From: Branchiostoma floridae
Taxonomy: Eukaryota > Chordata > Leptocardii > Amphioxiformes > Branchiostomatidae
Reading direction: 5' to 3'
Assembly: GCF_000003815.2 (NCBI RefSeq)
Contig: NC_049982.1
Coordinates: 14,485,931 to 14,549,930, forward strand
Length of the DNA stretch: 64,000 nucleotides
Shown: one piece after another, positions 35,782-46,522 of the stretch
Numbering within the stretch: position 1 is the first letter of the stretch
How the letters are laid out: each line of letters opens with the position of its first letter
Notes under the pieces: generated by a model
The model's input: only the letters and a program-made list of their open reading frames with translations
Told to the model about the DNA's origin: nothing
The model's database searches: none
Made by a program: the position numbers and the translations under genes

Positions 35782-38700
35782 GGGGATACATTAATTTACC
35801 AGTCGTACAAGGATACAGGATATTTCGTTCACAAATGAGAAATATGTATAAAGTGGGTTGCCATTCATTTCCAAACAAAGAGATATAGCTGGGCCATATA
35901 GACAATATCTATTATATATATATAATAACACTTTCGTGAATTTATGGTTCAGCATCTGTGGTACATATCTTATGATAACGTACGTTCATGTGATAGACCT
36001 ACTCGCAACATATATTTGTGTTGTTTTCCTGTCCGTTACCTACGCTACAAGGCACGTTCCTTTGTAGTTATATTGAGGGCTTCCCGTGTGAGGGTCTGTT
36101 GCATGTACTTAAGATAGCCCCGATCTGTTTATTGCTAATTCGAGGTGTGAAAGATTCTGATTAGCAGTAGCTGACCAACCATATAAAACAGCTTACCATG
36201 GGCGTTGTTATGGTCTTCAGTACATACCTCAGTATATGATACTAGTACTCTGTTTGACTCCGAAATTCCAAAGTGTTCCCCACCAGAGACGACCTTGGGC
36301 GTATTGTGACATTGATTACCTATTTTCGGTTGAAGCGTTTCCAACAATTTATTTGCCATTTATAGATCTATGTAAGAATTTCCATCCAATATGTTCGATT
36401 AGGGGCATACACTAGGATTACAAAACCGGAAAAACACACAAAGTCGTCAGGAGTGACTCCCAGTTTTCCCTAAGTTAATAGAGGATGTCAGTTACTCATT
36501 AACCCATTTGTACCCCTTGATGTAGTGATTATGCCGTAAATCTGTCCGTTTAAGCGTTGTTATCTGTGCTGTGTCAACATGTAATGAAGTCGTGTTGGGG
36601 CTGTATTTTACTGTGGTGGTATTTAAAACATAGCGCCGTCTTGGCGCCACCGTTCTCCTACATGAAGTGTGTATGGTTTATCAACTGTACACCAGGTTGT
36701 CCACACAAGGACTATAAAATGTGGAATACGAGATAACATGTATGAGCACACCTCTTGTCGGTTGATTCCTGATATGGTTGGCAGGTAAACCAAATGGTTG
36801 AACACACGTTCTGTAGGGACGATATTTCTGATGTGACTTGCTTTGAACCCTCATCACTCAACCGCTGGGTGCTCAACTGCCAGTGGCGACGGTTCGCAGC
36901 GGAAAGTTATCCTTTTAGTGGATATGTTTTAACCTGTCCTTGCGTTTGACCTTCACTTTGGCCTTCTACGTGATGCGTGAGCTTCCCTGTTCGCAATCAA
37001 GGACGCGGGAATGTTTCATAATATGATTATAGACAACGGCGCAGACGACGGAACTAGATTGATCGTAACCAAGATGGCGCCTGGAACGCGTATCTCTTGA
37101 ATGAATCAAAAGTGAGCCCACGAGATAAAACCACTTTCTGTTTATGTCATTTTAACGGTAATACTAAAATTCAGTCGTATAAAACTTTGCATTTTAAATC
37201 GGGTCAAGTCTGAAACTGTTTTGATCGTACAATGCTATGGATGTGCGGCTGAGGCGACGTGATAACCCTGACTCGCCCACCTAACTCTGCCATTCTTCAC
37301 GCCTTGGTTCCTCCCAGCAATGAATAAGCACCTGTAAGCCTCCGATAAAACACTGCATTGCCCCCACAGACAATGTGGGGTGGTCTCCTCTCGGTGCATG
37401 TTACTGTCTCTGAGAGGATAAAACACAATTTCCTAATGTCTGCTCTTCGGTCTAGACAGGACTTATCTCTATAGCTTGTTGTGAAGCGCAGAACGACCTC
37501 TGCTTTTGAATCTTGAACTTACTCTTAACTTTCTGTTCATTGATAAATTCTGTAGTTTGATCGATATCACTGCCTTGTTTTTCCTACTCTCAAACGACGG
37601 GACGCTGAACGATTTATCATATTTCTTGTCTACATGTCAACGGATCGTCAAACTCGATGCCTGCAAAATTCCTTAACTTCTTGAAGACACCGAGATGAAA
37701 GTCAGCTAAGTCAGAGTCTCTCACAACGGTTCTGACTGAGTGATCAGCACGTCCCATTCAGTCAGTACTCAGGAAGGACATCCTGTTATACATGAACATT
37801 ATACAAAACGAATTAAACAACCGTATCTAGACATCCTGTTAGTCTTCGTCATGGCGTGGGAGGAGGATGGACGTGACGAGATTAGACCTGAATCTTCCAA
37901 GACTATAAATCGGTCGATTTACCCTGCCGACAGGGACTGCCACTGTCACGGTTAGCGCTGACGGAGCGTCAGAGTACGGGGGCGGTGCGGATGGGTAGCT
38001 GAATAAACAAAAAAACAAGAGAGGAAAGAAGAAGAGGTGTACAGCAACGACGAAGGTATCACTTGTATGCATTTGAGCCGTCAGAAAAGACTTGGAACCG
38101 ATAGCTAGGCACACGATTAGATTCTATAGGGAAGATGTTTGTTTGCTATATTTGGCTTCTACTTAATTAACGTTCTTACGTTTCTATAAGACACTTGCTT
38201 CTGCAAACCTTCATCTTGCCTTTTTAATAACCACACTTTACAAACATGCTGGCCGTAGATCTGCTGCATTGCCATTTCTTGTAACGGTTCATCCGGTACC
38301 GGTCGTCCGGTCGGTTGCAAGATTGTAACCAAGATGTTTAAAAACCATCTACGTCGTACCAAAGATACATATTGTGCATATACTCTGTTTTACAGCATGT
38401 CATGTAAAGCATAGCTGAGTTCTGACCGAGCTGGCTACAGTTTGTCCCAAAGCGGTGCCTCACCTGGGAGCCGCGCCCAGTGTAATCCCCACATAGCCAA
38501 TCTCTCAGCAAGTCCAGAGGCGGTCACCTCCTGTCCCGCGATATTGATTGTTCCGTTTGGTGCCGTTCTCGTGGATCCATTTATCTCTCTATCTTTATTG
38601 CCTGCATTGATTCTCCGATGACCCATAAAGTCCGGGTCACTGATTTCCGTATTCTGGGCAGGTTTGGCTAAAGTTAGAGTACTCGTATGTTGGAGAAGAC

Positions 38701-38921
38701 AATCCATTGGTGATACGTGAACGTGAATATATGTGTGTAATGCGGTTCTTAACAGTCCCGGAAGCTTCAAAACGACATGGGTCGTGTCGAGCAGATTAAG
38801 GTCTTCAACAAAAATTGCTCAGTCTCTTTATTTCATGAAGACATACAAGCAGGTAGAGATGGTATTATGCCCGCTATGTTTAGCGGCCAGCTCTTGCTGA
38901 TCACGTACCTTTGGACTATTG
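35782..38921. other. 3.1 kb without recognisable gene
   Basis: No frame with a known domain. The 111-codon minus frame at 38435-38770 contains no recognisable motif. Confidence 0.5.
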
Positions 38922-39180
38922 TACAAATACTAGTCTCAACTTCCTTGTGCTGGACAAATGTACCATTACCCTTGTGATGGGAGACATAAGTACATTTTAT
39001 CACTGCCTGTGCAATAGCTATAGATTGTGGAATTACTAGTCTCAGCTTCCTTGTGCTAGACAAATGTACCATTACCCATGTGATAGGAGACATGAGTGCA
39101 TTTTATCGCTCCCTCTGCAATAGTTGTAGATTGTAAAACTACTAGTCTTAGTACTTAAGTACTTGACAAATGTACTATTT
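38922..39180. repeat. tandem repeat, about 105-bp unit, 3 copies
   Basis: ACTAGTCTCA-CTTCCTTGTG, ACAAATGTACCATTACCC and GGAGACAT-AGT-CATTTTATC recur at 38929, 39034 and, more diverged, 39141. Non-coding. Confidence 0.8.
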
Positions 39181-42100
39181 GCTTTAAGAATAAAGAAAAA
39201 TTCTACAAAATATTTGAACAGTTTGTTAGAAGCTTGACAAGATGGAAGGCACTACTTCCTATTTTACCCTAATTGAGCAGTGTCCCTTTATTTCATTGTT
39301 CAATGGAAACAGCAGCTGTGTACAATATTGCGGAAGTACAATAATGCGGTAGTACAATACTCCAATGCACAGTGAACCAATTTCAACACCGGGAGCAAAG
39401 TCACAGCACTCCGCAACCTTGTCTCACAACAAGTCAAGGATACAATGTAATATTCCTCTAGGCTCCATTAAGTGTGGTCCGTGTGGGTGTTCCGAAACCA
39501 GACCACTCAGAACATTACTGCCGCACCAGCGGCTTGGCCTGGAGGATACCGGCTCTGGACGTCTAAACCACGGTAAAACACGCATCACCGTAAACGCTGT
39601 ACGTACGTGCACAGCAAAGCTAACAATTGGCAGTCTGTCTCTGGTACGTTGGAAGTTTGTCAGCTACGCTGGCGGCTGTGTCTAAAATATCAGTCTCCCA
39701 TTCAGCAAATGTTAGTAGTACAAAGGAGTACGTAAAAATAAACAGTTTTCCAAAAAATCTTTTCACATGGGCTATATTCTCAAACGATGTTTACATTACT
39801 TATAGACGTCGATATATTGTTTTCAGGCATTTGCCGTGTTTCGAGACAAGAGACTTGAATAGGTCTTTCTCCAAATGCTTTTCTTGACCAGTTTTGGCAT
39901 CTTATAGCATCTGCGTTAGATCACATCAGCTTGTATACGGAGATGAAATCAGATACGATTCTCATGTTAGCCTTCGTCACTTTGCAGAATGATAGGTGCT
40001 GGTGGTTCATAATGTGGAACTAATACAAAAATGATTTTAAAAGATTTCAACACTAAGTCATAACACCCTGCTGTGAAACCGATCTGTGGATAAGCAATCG
40101 GAAGTAGTGGAGAGGTGCGATAAAACATACACGCAGATCAGTTTATTAATAAACAGCAATATAACCATGCTAAGAGCTGAAAGATAAATATCTCAGTAAA
40201 TTCTCATCATCAGCAATCCTCTGCACGATTTTATGGTTAAGCATGATATTCCCGAAACGAAGTGTGTCCATTCGCATTCAACTGCGGAGATAAAAGATAT
40301 GGATGGATACCATAAACATATTGAATGAAGTGAGGTTTCAATATTCTCTCTTCAGAACTTCTTGTCCTACATTCATCCAGTCCTTGGTACAGTAAATGAG
40401 AATATCAATAATAAGGAAAACTTTTTTTTTAATCAGTAACTGCCTTTATTGACCTTGCTTGTGTAGCTTGGAGTCAAAAACTGTGTAAGGTTTTCGCTTA
40501 CGCTGTATGTTGCTGTCTCACCTCAAACGTCTTTTTCACTTCAAAGAGTTCAGAATTTAATATTCTCATTTCCTCTCTCACCTCACCTCAACTCTCATCT
40601 TTTTAACGATTCTATCGCCTACAGGTTGTATTTCTAGGAGATACGCTTTAAAGGTTACATTCCCCCAGATAAGTACTTCCTGGAGTACTGAGCCATTCTG
40701 ATGAAACATCCGGTAGGCGTTGTGATTTGGGCTTCGGGCGGTGAGGAGATCAAATAAGATCTGAAATGAAATTTTCGTAAAAACACTAATGGCACAAGTA
40801 AAGAGTACTTCTTCCCACGCGATGCCATTTCAATTTGATAGGAGACACGTCTTTATGAGTGCGAACACTCCTCATTTTCAATGCCACAATCCACATGATT
40901 GCCCTCCCTTGGTGGTCTTCAGATCCGAAATGATGAGTGCGTTCACTCATCAAGGCTTGTCTCTTGTCAAATCGGAAATGCCTTGCGTGTGCAAAACTGT
41001 TTTATAATCATGGATACTTCTTTCTACAGTCAGTGGTGTAACTGGTGTTGGATTGGATTAGATGCCATCACCTTCCTATGTCAACTTGAAAATGGGCGTT
41101 ATTCCTCTCAGTTTTTCCCTTCCGGCCATTTTCTGGACGTATAACTTTCTATGCAGGTGATATGATTATTGTTGGTTGGTTAGTTTGTTTTTTGAGACCT
41201 TGTGCATGCAATTCTGTAAAATTCGATAACTTCCCCTTACCAAGTTTGTAGCTTGCGGAAGTGTCATACATCGTCGTGCCGGCTGTCAATTACCGGTTGT
41301 GTAGAGTCATTCTGTAGTAGTATCGTCTTTCTTCTTAAAATTGCTGCCGCCACTCGCGTGTTATTTCATCAAGATCAACCGCACGCGGCTGTTTAACAGT
41401 GATGTGGGCGGATTTGGAGAAGTGTGCACAAGGCTGCGGGAAGATTTTTGGAGTTGTGATCACGCTATGACTTTATAATAAAACTCATTTATTTATTCTC
41501 ATACATCATCGCTAAATGCATGTAAGGCTATCTAATACCCACCAAGACACAATTTTCTTTGCAGCTATGGTAGCTACATCTTTGACGTCAATGCCGTTTT
41601 TAGGGTTCAAGATTGAAAGAAACTTCAGCCTATGATTTCACCATTGGGTTATTCCATGTCTCGTACATGTACTCGCGTAAAAATTATTCATAACCATTGT
41701 ACATTTTGTAGATTTTGCAATTTAATCAGTTAATTCACCGAATCAAAAACAACATCATGATGACGTTTGTAAAATCCTTTAATAACCCCCGGTTCACCTG
41801 TCCACAGGCTTGGCAGACGTGTCCATAAGTTGCGACATAAACATCAAACACCAAAAGTCCACACCTATTGTGCAATAACTCTTAGCATCAGTAATGGGGG
41901 GCAAGAGCTAAGACATGGCTTTCCTACATCCTCAGGCTGTCCCCCGTGTGTCCCAGTAGTGCTTGGTGGCCTGGGTCTCGGTAATGCGTGTTACCATTAC
42001 TTGACACGGAGGGAATGCAGAAATTCGGGGAGTGATAGAGGTCAGTAGATACAATTAAAGTGGTGAAATGGGCTGGTCATTCCGCCTAAGGACCTGTAAA

Positions 42101-42952
42101 CTACATGAGGAACACAGATTAATGCTGGTTCACAATTCCTCTATGGAAAATAAAGCTTAGGCTACATTTTACCGGGCGTGGGATGTTGTTATTTTGGGCC
42201 ATGTGCTGGGTGATCATGAGATTATAAAGATATGTTGAATTTGACTTGGACTTCTCAAAGCACCTTTCTTTGCTTCAGCTATGCATGATAGGTGATGCTA
42301 CGTGTTTTAAGACAAAGTGATGTCTTTACAAGTTGCCACATAGTATGAATCACTCCACTTTGTCGGACCCTTGGGTCTGCTTACAATTTTGAACTCCTGA
42401 ACCACACCACAAGTTTGTTCATTTCCTGGGTGCTGCTCTGTACGTGCACCGTTCTCGCGTGGGCTATTTCTCATGTAGCCATGATTATGAGGAATACACG
42501 CCACGTTCTGTGGGATTTTTAGGAATCATATGTGATGTGTCAATGGACCTCATTAGGCTGAAGTTTCACATCTGTTGGATAGCTAACTATGTGTAGCTTC
42601 TGGCCTCTGGTGTTTTCGGCTTTGAACTTATTGCTGATTAGTTGATTGCATGTACTTGTGGCATGTGGCTGTGAACTTTCATTTTCAGGTACCCCTATTT
42701 TGTACATCGATTCATGCGCCATTGTGATTTGTTGCAAATCATTTGCCTGTTACTTCATGTATATGCTAGGTTCCGATTATTCTTTGTTCTTTCTTTTTTG
42801 TAGACTAGAGCATCTTTACATTGCATGGTTTCTAATTGCTTTTAAACATAACTAGTCAATTAAGTTTTGAATGAAATTTACCATACAAAAATCGCCTTAA
42901 TCCTTTTTCTATGACAGATCAACTTACAGAACGGGTTGCCTTTTGCTATAGC
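39181..42952. other. 3.8 kb without recognisable gene
   Basis: Includes a 106-codon frame (39365-39685) of no known family and an isolated CRE core TGACGTCA near 41584. No credible exon. Confidence 0.5.
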
Positions 42953-43139
42953 TCCTGTTACACATAGCCGACCATGGCCCCCCACCCATCGCCAAACAAT
43001 GGTTGGGAGTTGGTTTGTAGCAAGGCGGTTGTGATTGGGTGACGGTCGGCGCGGTTGGCAACTGGTCAAACTGCTCACGACCTACCGCCAGCCTTGTTTG
43101 GCTGGTAGTCGGGAACATGGTCGGCTATGTGTAACGGGA
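42953..43139. mobile_element. MITE, 187 bp
   Basis: TCCTGTTACACATAGCCGAC on the left pairs with GTCGGCTATGTGTAACGGGA on the right (one mismatch). The body is GC-rich (GGTCGGCGCGGTTGGC). No clear target duplication and no coding frame. Confidence 0.7.
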
Positions 43140-43782
43140 CTTAAGTTTGACTATGGCCGTGGGATCATTGCCTTTGAACACTCCCTTTGACCCGTCACAG
43201 AATCGTTTGGCAAACTTGAACACGGCAGTGTCTTTCCTTATCTGGCCACAACCGCATTGAGGAAAGGGTACAAAGGATTGTATGTTAAATGATGTTTCAC
43301 TGATGACCGGGCCTGTTTCAAAGATACTCAGTATAACTGCTTTTTAGCATAACACGCCAGCTTCACAACCACTCAGCACGCTATTCGAAGCGTTCTCTTA
43401 ATAATTCGACGATAACGCAATATTTCTAGCTTGGCATTTACTGTCACATAATGCTATGCGGGTGAGCATATACACTAATTATAATCACTAAAACTACTTT
43501 GAGTGCATGAAGTAAATTCATGTTCTTTATTAGAAATGGGCTTGGTGGCATTCATACACAGAAGCAGTAACTTAATTGGAATCGAAATAATTAATGTCAT
43601 ATTCGTTGCAATAAATGCAATTAAGTGTCCATTATGACTGATGGTTATCCCTGTAAATGTGCCTAGCGGTGAGGTAAAAATCTCCTTTGAAAAGGAACAT
43701 GCCATCGGGCCTGTCGAATTATGGATGTTATGTCATATTTATTGCATTGATAAAGTCAGTCAAATTGTTTTTGTTTCTACAG
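43140..43782. other. intergenic or upstream region of the 5-HT4-like gene
   Basis: No gene seen. AT-rich, ending in the pyrimidine-rich tract that forms a possible 3' splice site at 43782. Confidence 0.5.
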
Positions 43783-44218
43783 ATATAGCACCACGAGGAG
43801 TCGTTTGACGTCAAACTACAGAAGTGGAACAGGAAACAGAAAACAACAGGAAACTACACCGAAGTAAGGGAGTTAAGCATTAGTCTCCTGTGTACTCTAC
43901 GTCAGTCCGCACGACTTTGATGGATAGTTTTGTCGGACGTTAAGACGGATGTTTGGGTCGTCAAAGGAAGTTAACGGCGTCGTCAAAGGAAGCTCGTTCC
44001 TTGGAGGCCTTTTTCAGAGAATATCAGGAGGAAAAGGAGTAGGTATGTAATGAATTGACGAAGTCGAGAAAGTTGAAGGAATCGGGAAGGCCCATCCTTG
44101 TTCTGTTGCCGCCATCAGCACCCCTAGCGTTCAGTTCTATGGAGCACCAGGAAGAACATCTTTGTCAGAAAAGCACAGACTTGATGACGCTGTAAGGAAG
44201 AAGCGCCCCGGAAGAAAA
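43783..44218 (+). other. possible 5' untranslated leader of the 5-HT4-like gene
   Basis: A good 3' splice site (TTTTTGTTTCTACAG ending at 43782) sits 436 bp upstream of the start codon, so an upstream non-coding exon could splice here. The stretch has short ATG-stop frames and a near-perfect direct repeat GTCGTCAAAGGAAG (about 43962 and 43981). It could equally be promoter DNA if transcription starts nearer the ATG. RNA data would decide. Confidence 0.3.
43803..43816. promoter_or_regulatory. cAMP-response-element palindrome
   Basis: A perfect 14-bp palindrome, GTTTGACGTCAAAC, containing the full CRE core TGACGTCA (43806-43813). It lies about 400 bp upstream of the 5-HT4-like start codon. CRE cores bind CREB/ATF proteins in animals. 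Function here is inferred from motif and position only. Confidence 0.4.
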
Positions 44219-44380
44219 ATGACTACAATCGTCAGTATGTCGGACTACAACACTACCCAGGCTCTGGCCGTTCCTGAGACGCACCATGTCCGGACAGTCC
44301 AGCCGGGAGCGAACGGTACTAACGGCAGCTCGGGATGTACGGAAGCATATCTCGGTCCGCAGTACTCTCTTGAAATACAG
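44219..44380 (+). CDS. HTR4-like: 5-HT4-like receptor, coding exon 1 (extracellular N-terminus)
   Basis: Codes for 54 residues that form the extracellular N-terminus, ending SLEIQ at a strong donor (CAG|GTAAGT at 44381). Three N-glycosylation sequons are visible (NTT, NGT, NGS). The first in-frame ATG, at 44219, has A at position -3. The frame is open back to a stop at 44048 but contains no earlier ATG. A second in-frame ATG at 44237 is an alternative start, so the true N-terminus may be six residues shorter. Confidence 0.8.
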
Positions 44381-46522
44381 GTAAGTGTTTTGATAAGGCT
44401 GTATGCGAACACCTTGGATCTTCAGTCTGCCGTTTTGAGCGTAGTAAAATTTACGGTGCGTAAACGATGGTGTTTTTCCCACTAGTCACTTCATATATGT
44501 CTACATTACCTCGTCATATTGAACCAGTAAATAACAAGGCAGTGTTTTCGCACATCGCTGTTATTGTCTTCTTGCTACTTTGTTGTATAGAGTACTAATT
44601 GTGTGTTCCATGTCTGTCACAGTTAGAGTATTGATATTTCATATATAATGTATTCCAGATGTACATGTATTCATTTTGTGATTATGTGTTACAAGTTATG
44701 CTTTATTGGTATGGAATGTGTAACCTTACATAGAAATAAATTACTCTTGTAGTTTAGTGACTATACTAATGCTCCAGCCATACAGTAGACGGGCTTCCGT
44801 CGTATTTGATGATCGGAAGAAGGTTGCTGACTCGTCCAAGAGCCAGTCACATTGGACATGGCTCATGGACCTGCAAGAATCTGTCTATTCCTAAAAATCA
44901 CGGGATGATCATTGGGCTTATTACTGCCAAACTGTCATTTTAGAGCTCGCAAATCAATCTTTTTACTATGTGGCGGTGTATTTTAGTAGTCTTCACTGTG
45001 TCAGCTAGCACAGGTGTACGTTAACGTTTGTGTTCATGTTCTCCCCACACAGGTTCTCCTGTCCAGTTTTCTCGCGCTGGTCATTCTGCTGACCATCGTG
45101 GGGAACATACTGGTCATCAGCACCGTGGCCCTCTTCCGGTCACTCCGCTCGCTCACCAACTACTTTGTGGTAACAACCCCTTTCCACTGCACTTTCCACG
45201 GCAGGCTGCGACCGCTGAGCGCCCGAAGATTTCACAGATCACTCAACTAAATTATTACATGAAGAACGGATTATTTTTTAAACGTTTTGTCGATCTTTTA
45301 AATCAGACTTTTATAGCTTGCATCATATTTCAGTTATAAAATCCGTTTTGGTCGACGTCGTTGTACGGTCGCTCATCGATCGCCGCCTAGTGGAAAGTGG
45401 TCTGAGACGCTTGTGAGAGTGCATTCGCGCGCGCTTGCGTGTGTACAGTCGTGCGCATAAATGTGCGTACATTGATGCATGTGTGTGTATGCTTGTAATT
45501 ATTCTTGTGCGCCTACTCGCGCGTGTGTTTCCTGTGCATGTATGAACATGTATTCAAGTGTATATGCGTCTGTCTGTGTGTGTGTTTGTGCATGCTGATA
45601 GGTCACCAGGTGAACCTTTTGATTTCCTGATTGACAGGTGTCACTAGCTGTGGCTGACCTGCTGGTCGGGGTTATCGTCATGACGCTGGGGACGCAGTAC
45701 GAGGTGTCGGGAAGATGGCGGCACGGAGAGATCTTCTGTCTGATCTTCACGTCCATGGACATCTCCCTCACCACATGCTCCATCATGCACCTGTCCTGCA
45801 TCGCGTTCGACCGCTACTACGCCATCTGCCACCCCTTCAAGTACCCCACCAAGATGTCCCACCGCAAGATGGTGCTGATGATCGCGATGTGCTGGGTCGT
45901 GCCGGTCATCATGGCCTACGTCCCGATCATGAACCGCTGGAACACCATCGGGATCGAGCCTGTCGTGGAGGACACGAAATGCGCACTGGGACCAGAAAGT
46001 TGCGTCTTCTTGGTAAACAAGGAGTTTTCCCTGATAGCGTCGACACTGAGCTTCTACCTTCCCGCTGTGATGATGACTCTGGCTTATTATCAAGTTTACC
46101 GTGCGGCCAGGAGACAAATGCAGCAGATCATCAGCCTAGAACGATCCATGAACAACAACGAGAACATGCGGAGAGAGAAAAAAGCAGCCAAGACACTCGG
46201 CATCATCATGGGCTGTTTCCTGGTGTGCTGGATGCCTTTCTTTGTAGCGAATATAGTAGAACCGCTATGCGGGTACTGTATTACACGTTCTTGTGACTTG
46301 TGCTTAAAGTTTTTTCTGTGGTTGGGGTACATAAACTCAACACTAAACCCCATGATTTATGCGTTCTTCAATCGAAGTTTTCGACGGGCCTTTAAGAGAA
46401 TCCTGTCGTGCTCGTCGTGTTGTGACTTGGACAACAGAGATTTTGACCCTGCCGTGTCCACCGCACTACAACGAAGAACAAGCACACGGCACCAAAACGG
46501 CGAAGCGGTCAACAACACGTGA
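44219..46522 (+). CDS. HTR4-like: 5-HT4-like serotonin (aminergic) receptor, 3 coding exons
   Basis: Class A G-protein-coupled receptor of the plasma membrane, expected to bind a biogenic amine and, by family, to raise cAMP through Gs. Coding exons 44219-44380, 45053-45169 and 45638-46522 join in phase 0 at GT/AG sites and give 387 residues, the usual 5-HT4 size. Visible landmarks: GN in TM1, Asp100 in SLAVADLLVG (2.50), Cys127 (3.25), amine-binding Asp134 (3.32), DRY 151-153, Trp179 in TM4, disulfide-partner Cys215 in loop 2, Pro235 in TM5, CWMPFF 290-295 in TM6, and NPMIY 330-334 in TM7. Stretches such as KAAKTLGIIMGCF, FVANIVEP and LWLGYINSTLNP resemble vertebrate 5-HT4 more than 5-HT1, 5-HT7 or adrenergic receptors. 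The third intracellular loop is short (about 248-275), as in 5-HT4. Ligand identity is inferred from family resemblance only. No polyadenylation signal can be assigned with confidence; an AATAAA at 48015-48020 is one option. Confidence 0.9.
44885..44965. repeat. dispersed block, copy 3 (5-HT4-like intron 1)
   Basis: CACGGGATGATCATTGGG...AACTGTCATTTTAGAGCTCG matches the blocks at 26385 and 35355 with substitutions. It lies about 90 bp upstream of the intron 1 acceptor. Confidence 0.45.
45053..45169 (+). CDS. HTR4-like: 5-HT4-like receptor, coding exon 2 (TM1)
   Basis: A 39-codon exon carrying TM1 with its conserved Asn (GNILV) and the first intracellular loop up to TNYFV. It is bounded by a pyrimidine-rich acceptor (CTCCCCACACAG) and a donor GT at 45170. 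Both splice phases are 0, so it joins exons 1 and 3 without a shift. The receptor sequence at the downstream junction (NYFV-VSLAVADLL) runs on in register as in vertebrate 5-HT4 proteins. Confidence 0.88.
45177..45401. mobile_element. family B MITE in intron 2 of the 5-HT4-like gene
   Basis: CCCCTTTCCACTGCACTTTCC at the left and CTAGTGGAAAGTGGT at the right, with inner CTGCGACCGCTGAGCG and GGTCGCTCATCGATCG. The left end is only about 7 bp from the 5' splice site of exon 2 (GT at 45170). No coding capacity. Confidence 0.6.
45420..45600. other. alternating purine-pyrimidine tract in intron 2
   Basis: Dense TG/CG/CA steps (GCGCGCGCTTGCGTGTGTAC, CTCGCGCGTGTG, TGTGTGTGTGTTTGTGC) immediately precede exon 3. 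Such tracts can adopt left-handed Z-DNA; here this is only sequence potential. Confidence 0.5.
45638..46522 (+). CDS. HTR4-like: 5-HT4-like receptor, coding exon 3 (TM2 to C-terminus)
   Basis: An 885-bp exon with 294 codons plus TGA, covering TM2-TM7 and the tail. The acceptor is TTGACAG at 45631-45637. In TM5 the binding-site positions read Ala227 (5.42), Ser228 (5.43) and Ser231 (5.46); human 5-HT4 has Cys, Ser and Ala there. Asn298 (6.55) agrees with 5-HT4. The third extracellular loop contains four cysteines (304, 307, 312, 315). The tail has a cysteine cluster (351, 354, 355) suited to palmitoylation and an RRTS site (372-375) of the basophilic-kinase type. GC content and G/C-ending codons are far higher than in the flanking DNA. 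Confidence 0.92.
   Translation: MSLAVADLLVGVIVMTLGTQYEVSGRWRHGEIFCLIFTSMDISLTTCSIMHLSCIAFDRYYAICHPFKYPTKMSHRKMVLMIAMCWVVPVIMAYVPIMNRWNTIGIEPVVEDTKCALGPESCVFLVNKEFSLIASTLSFYLPAVMMTLAYYQVYRAARRQMQQIISLERSMNNNENMRREKKAAKTLGIIMGCFLVCWMPFFVANIVEPLCGYCITRSCDLCLKFFLWLGYINSTLNPMIYAFFNRSFRRAFKRILSCSSCCDLDNRDFDPAVSTALQRRTSTRHQNGEAVNNT

Noticed and set aside
44162-44218. Upstream extension of the 5-HT4-like protein (LSEKHRLDDAV...)
   Set aside because: The frame is open but lacks an ATG; TTG starts are not expected here, so 44219 was chosen.
45644-46353. Long frames of 157 and 193 codons antiparallel to or overlapping the receptor exon
   Set aside because: They are shadows of the GC-rich 5-HT4-like exon, with Arg/His/Asp-rich composition and no domain.
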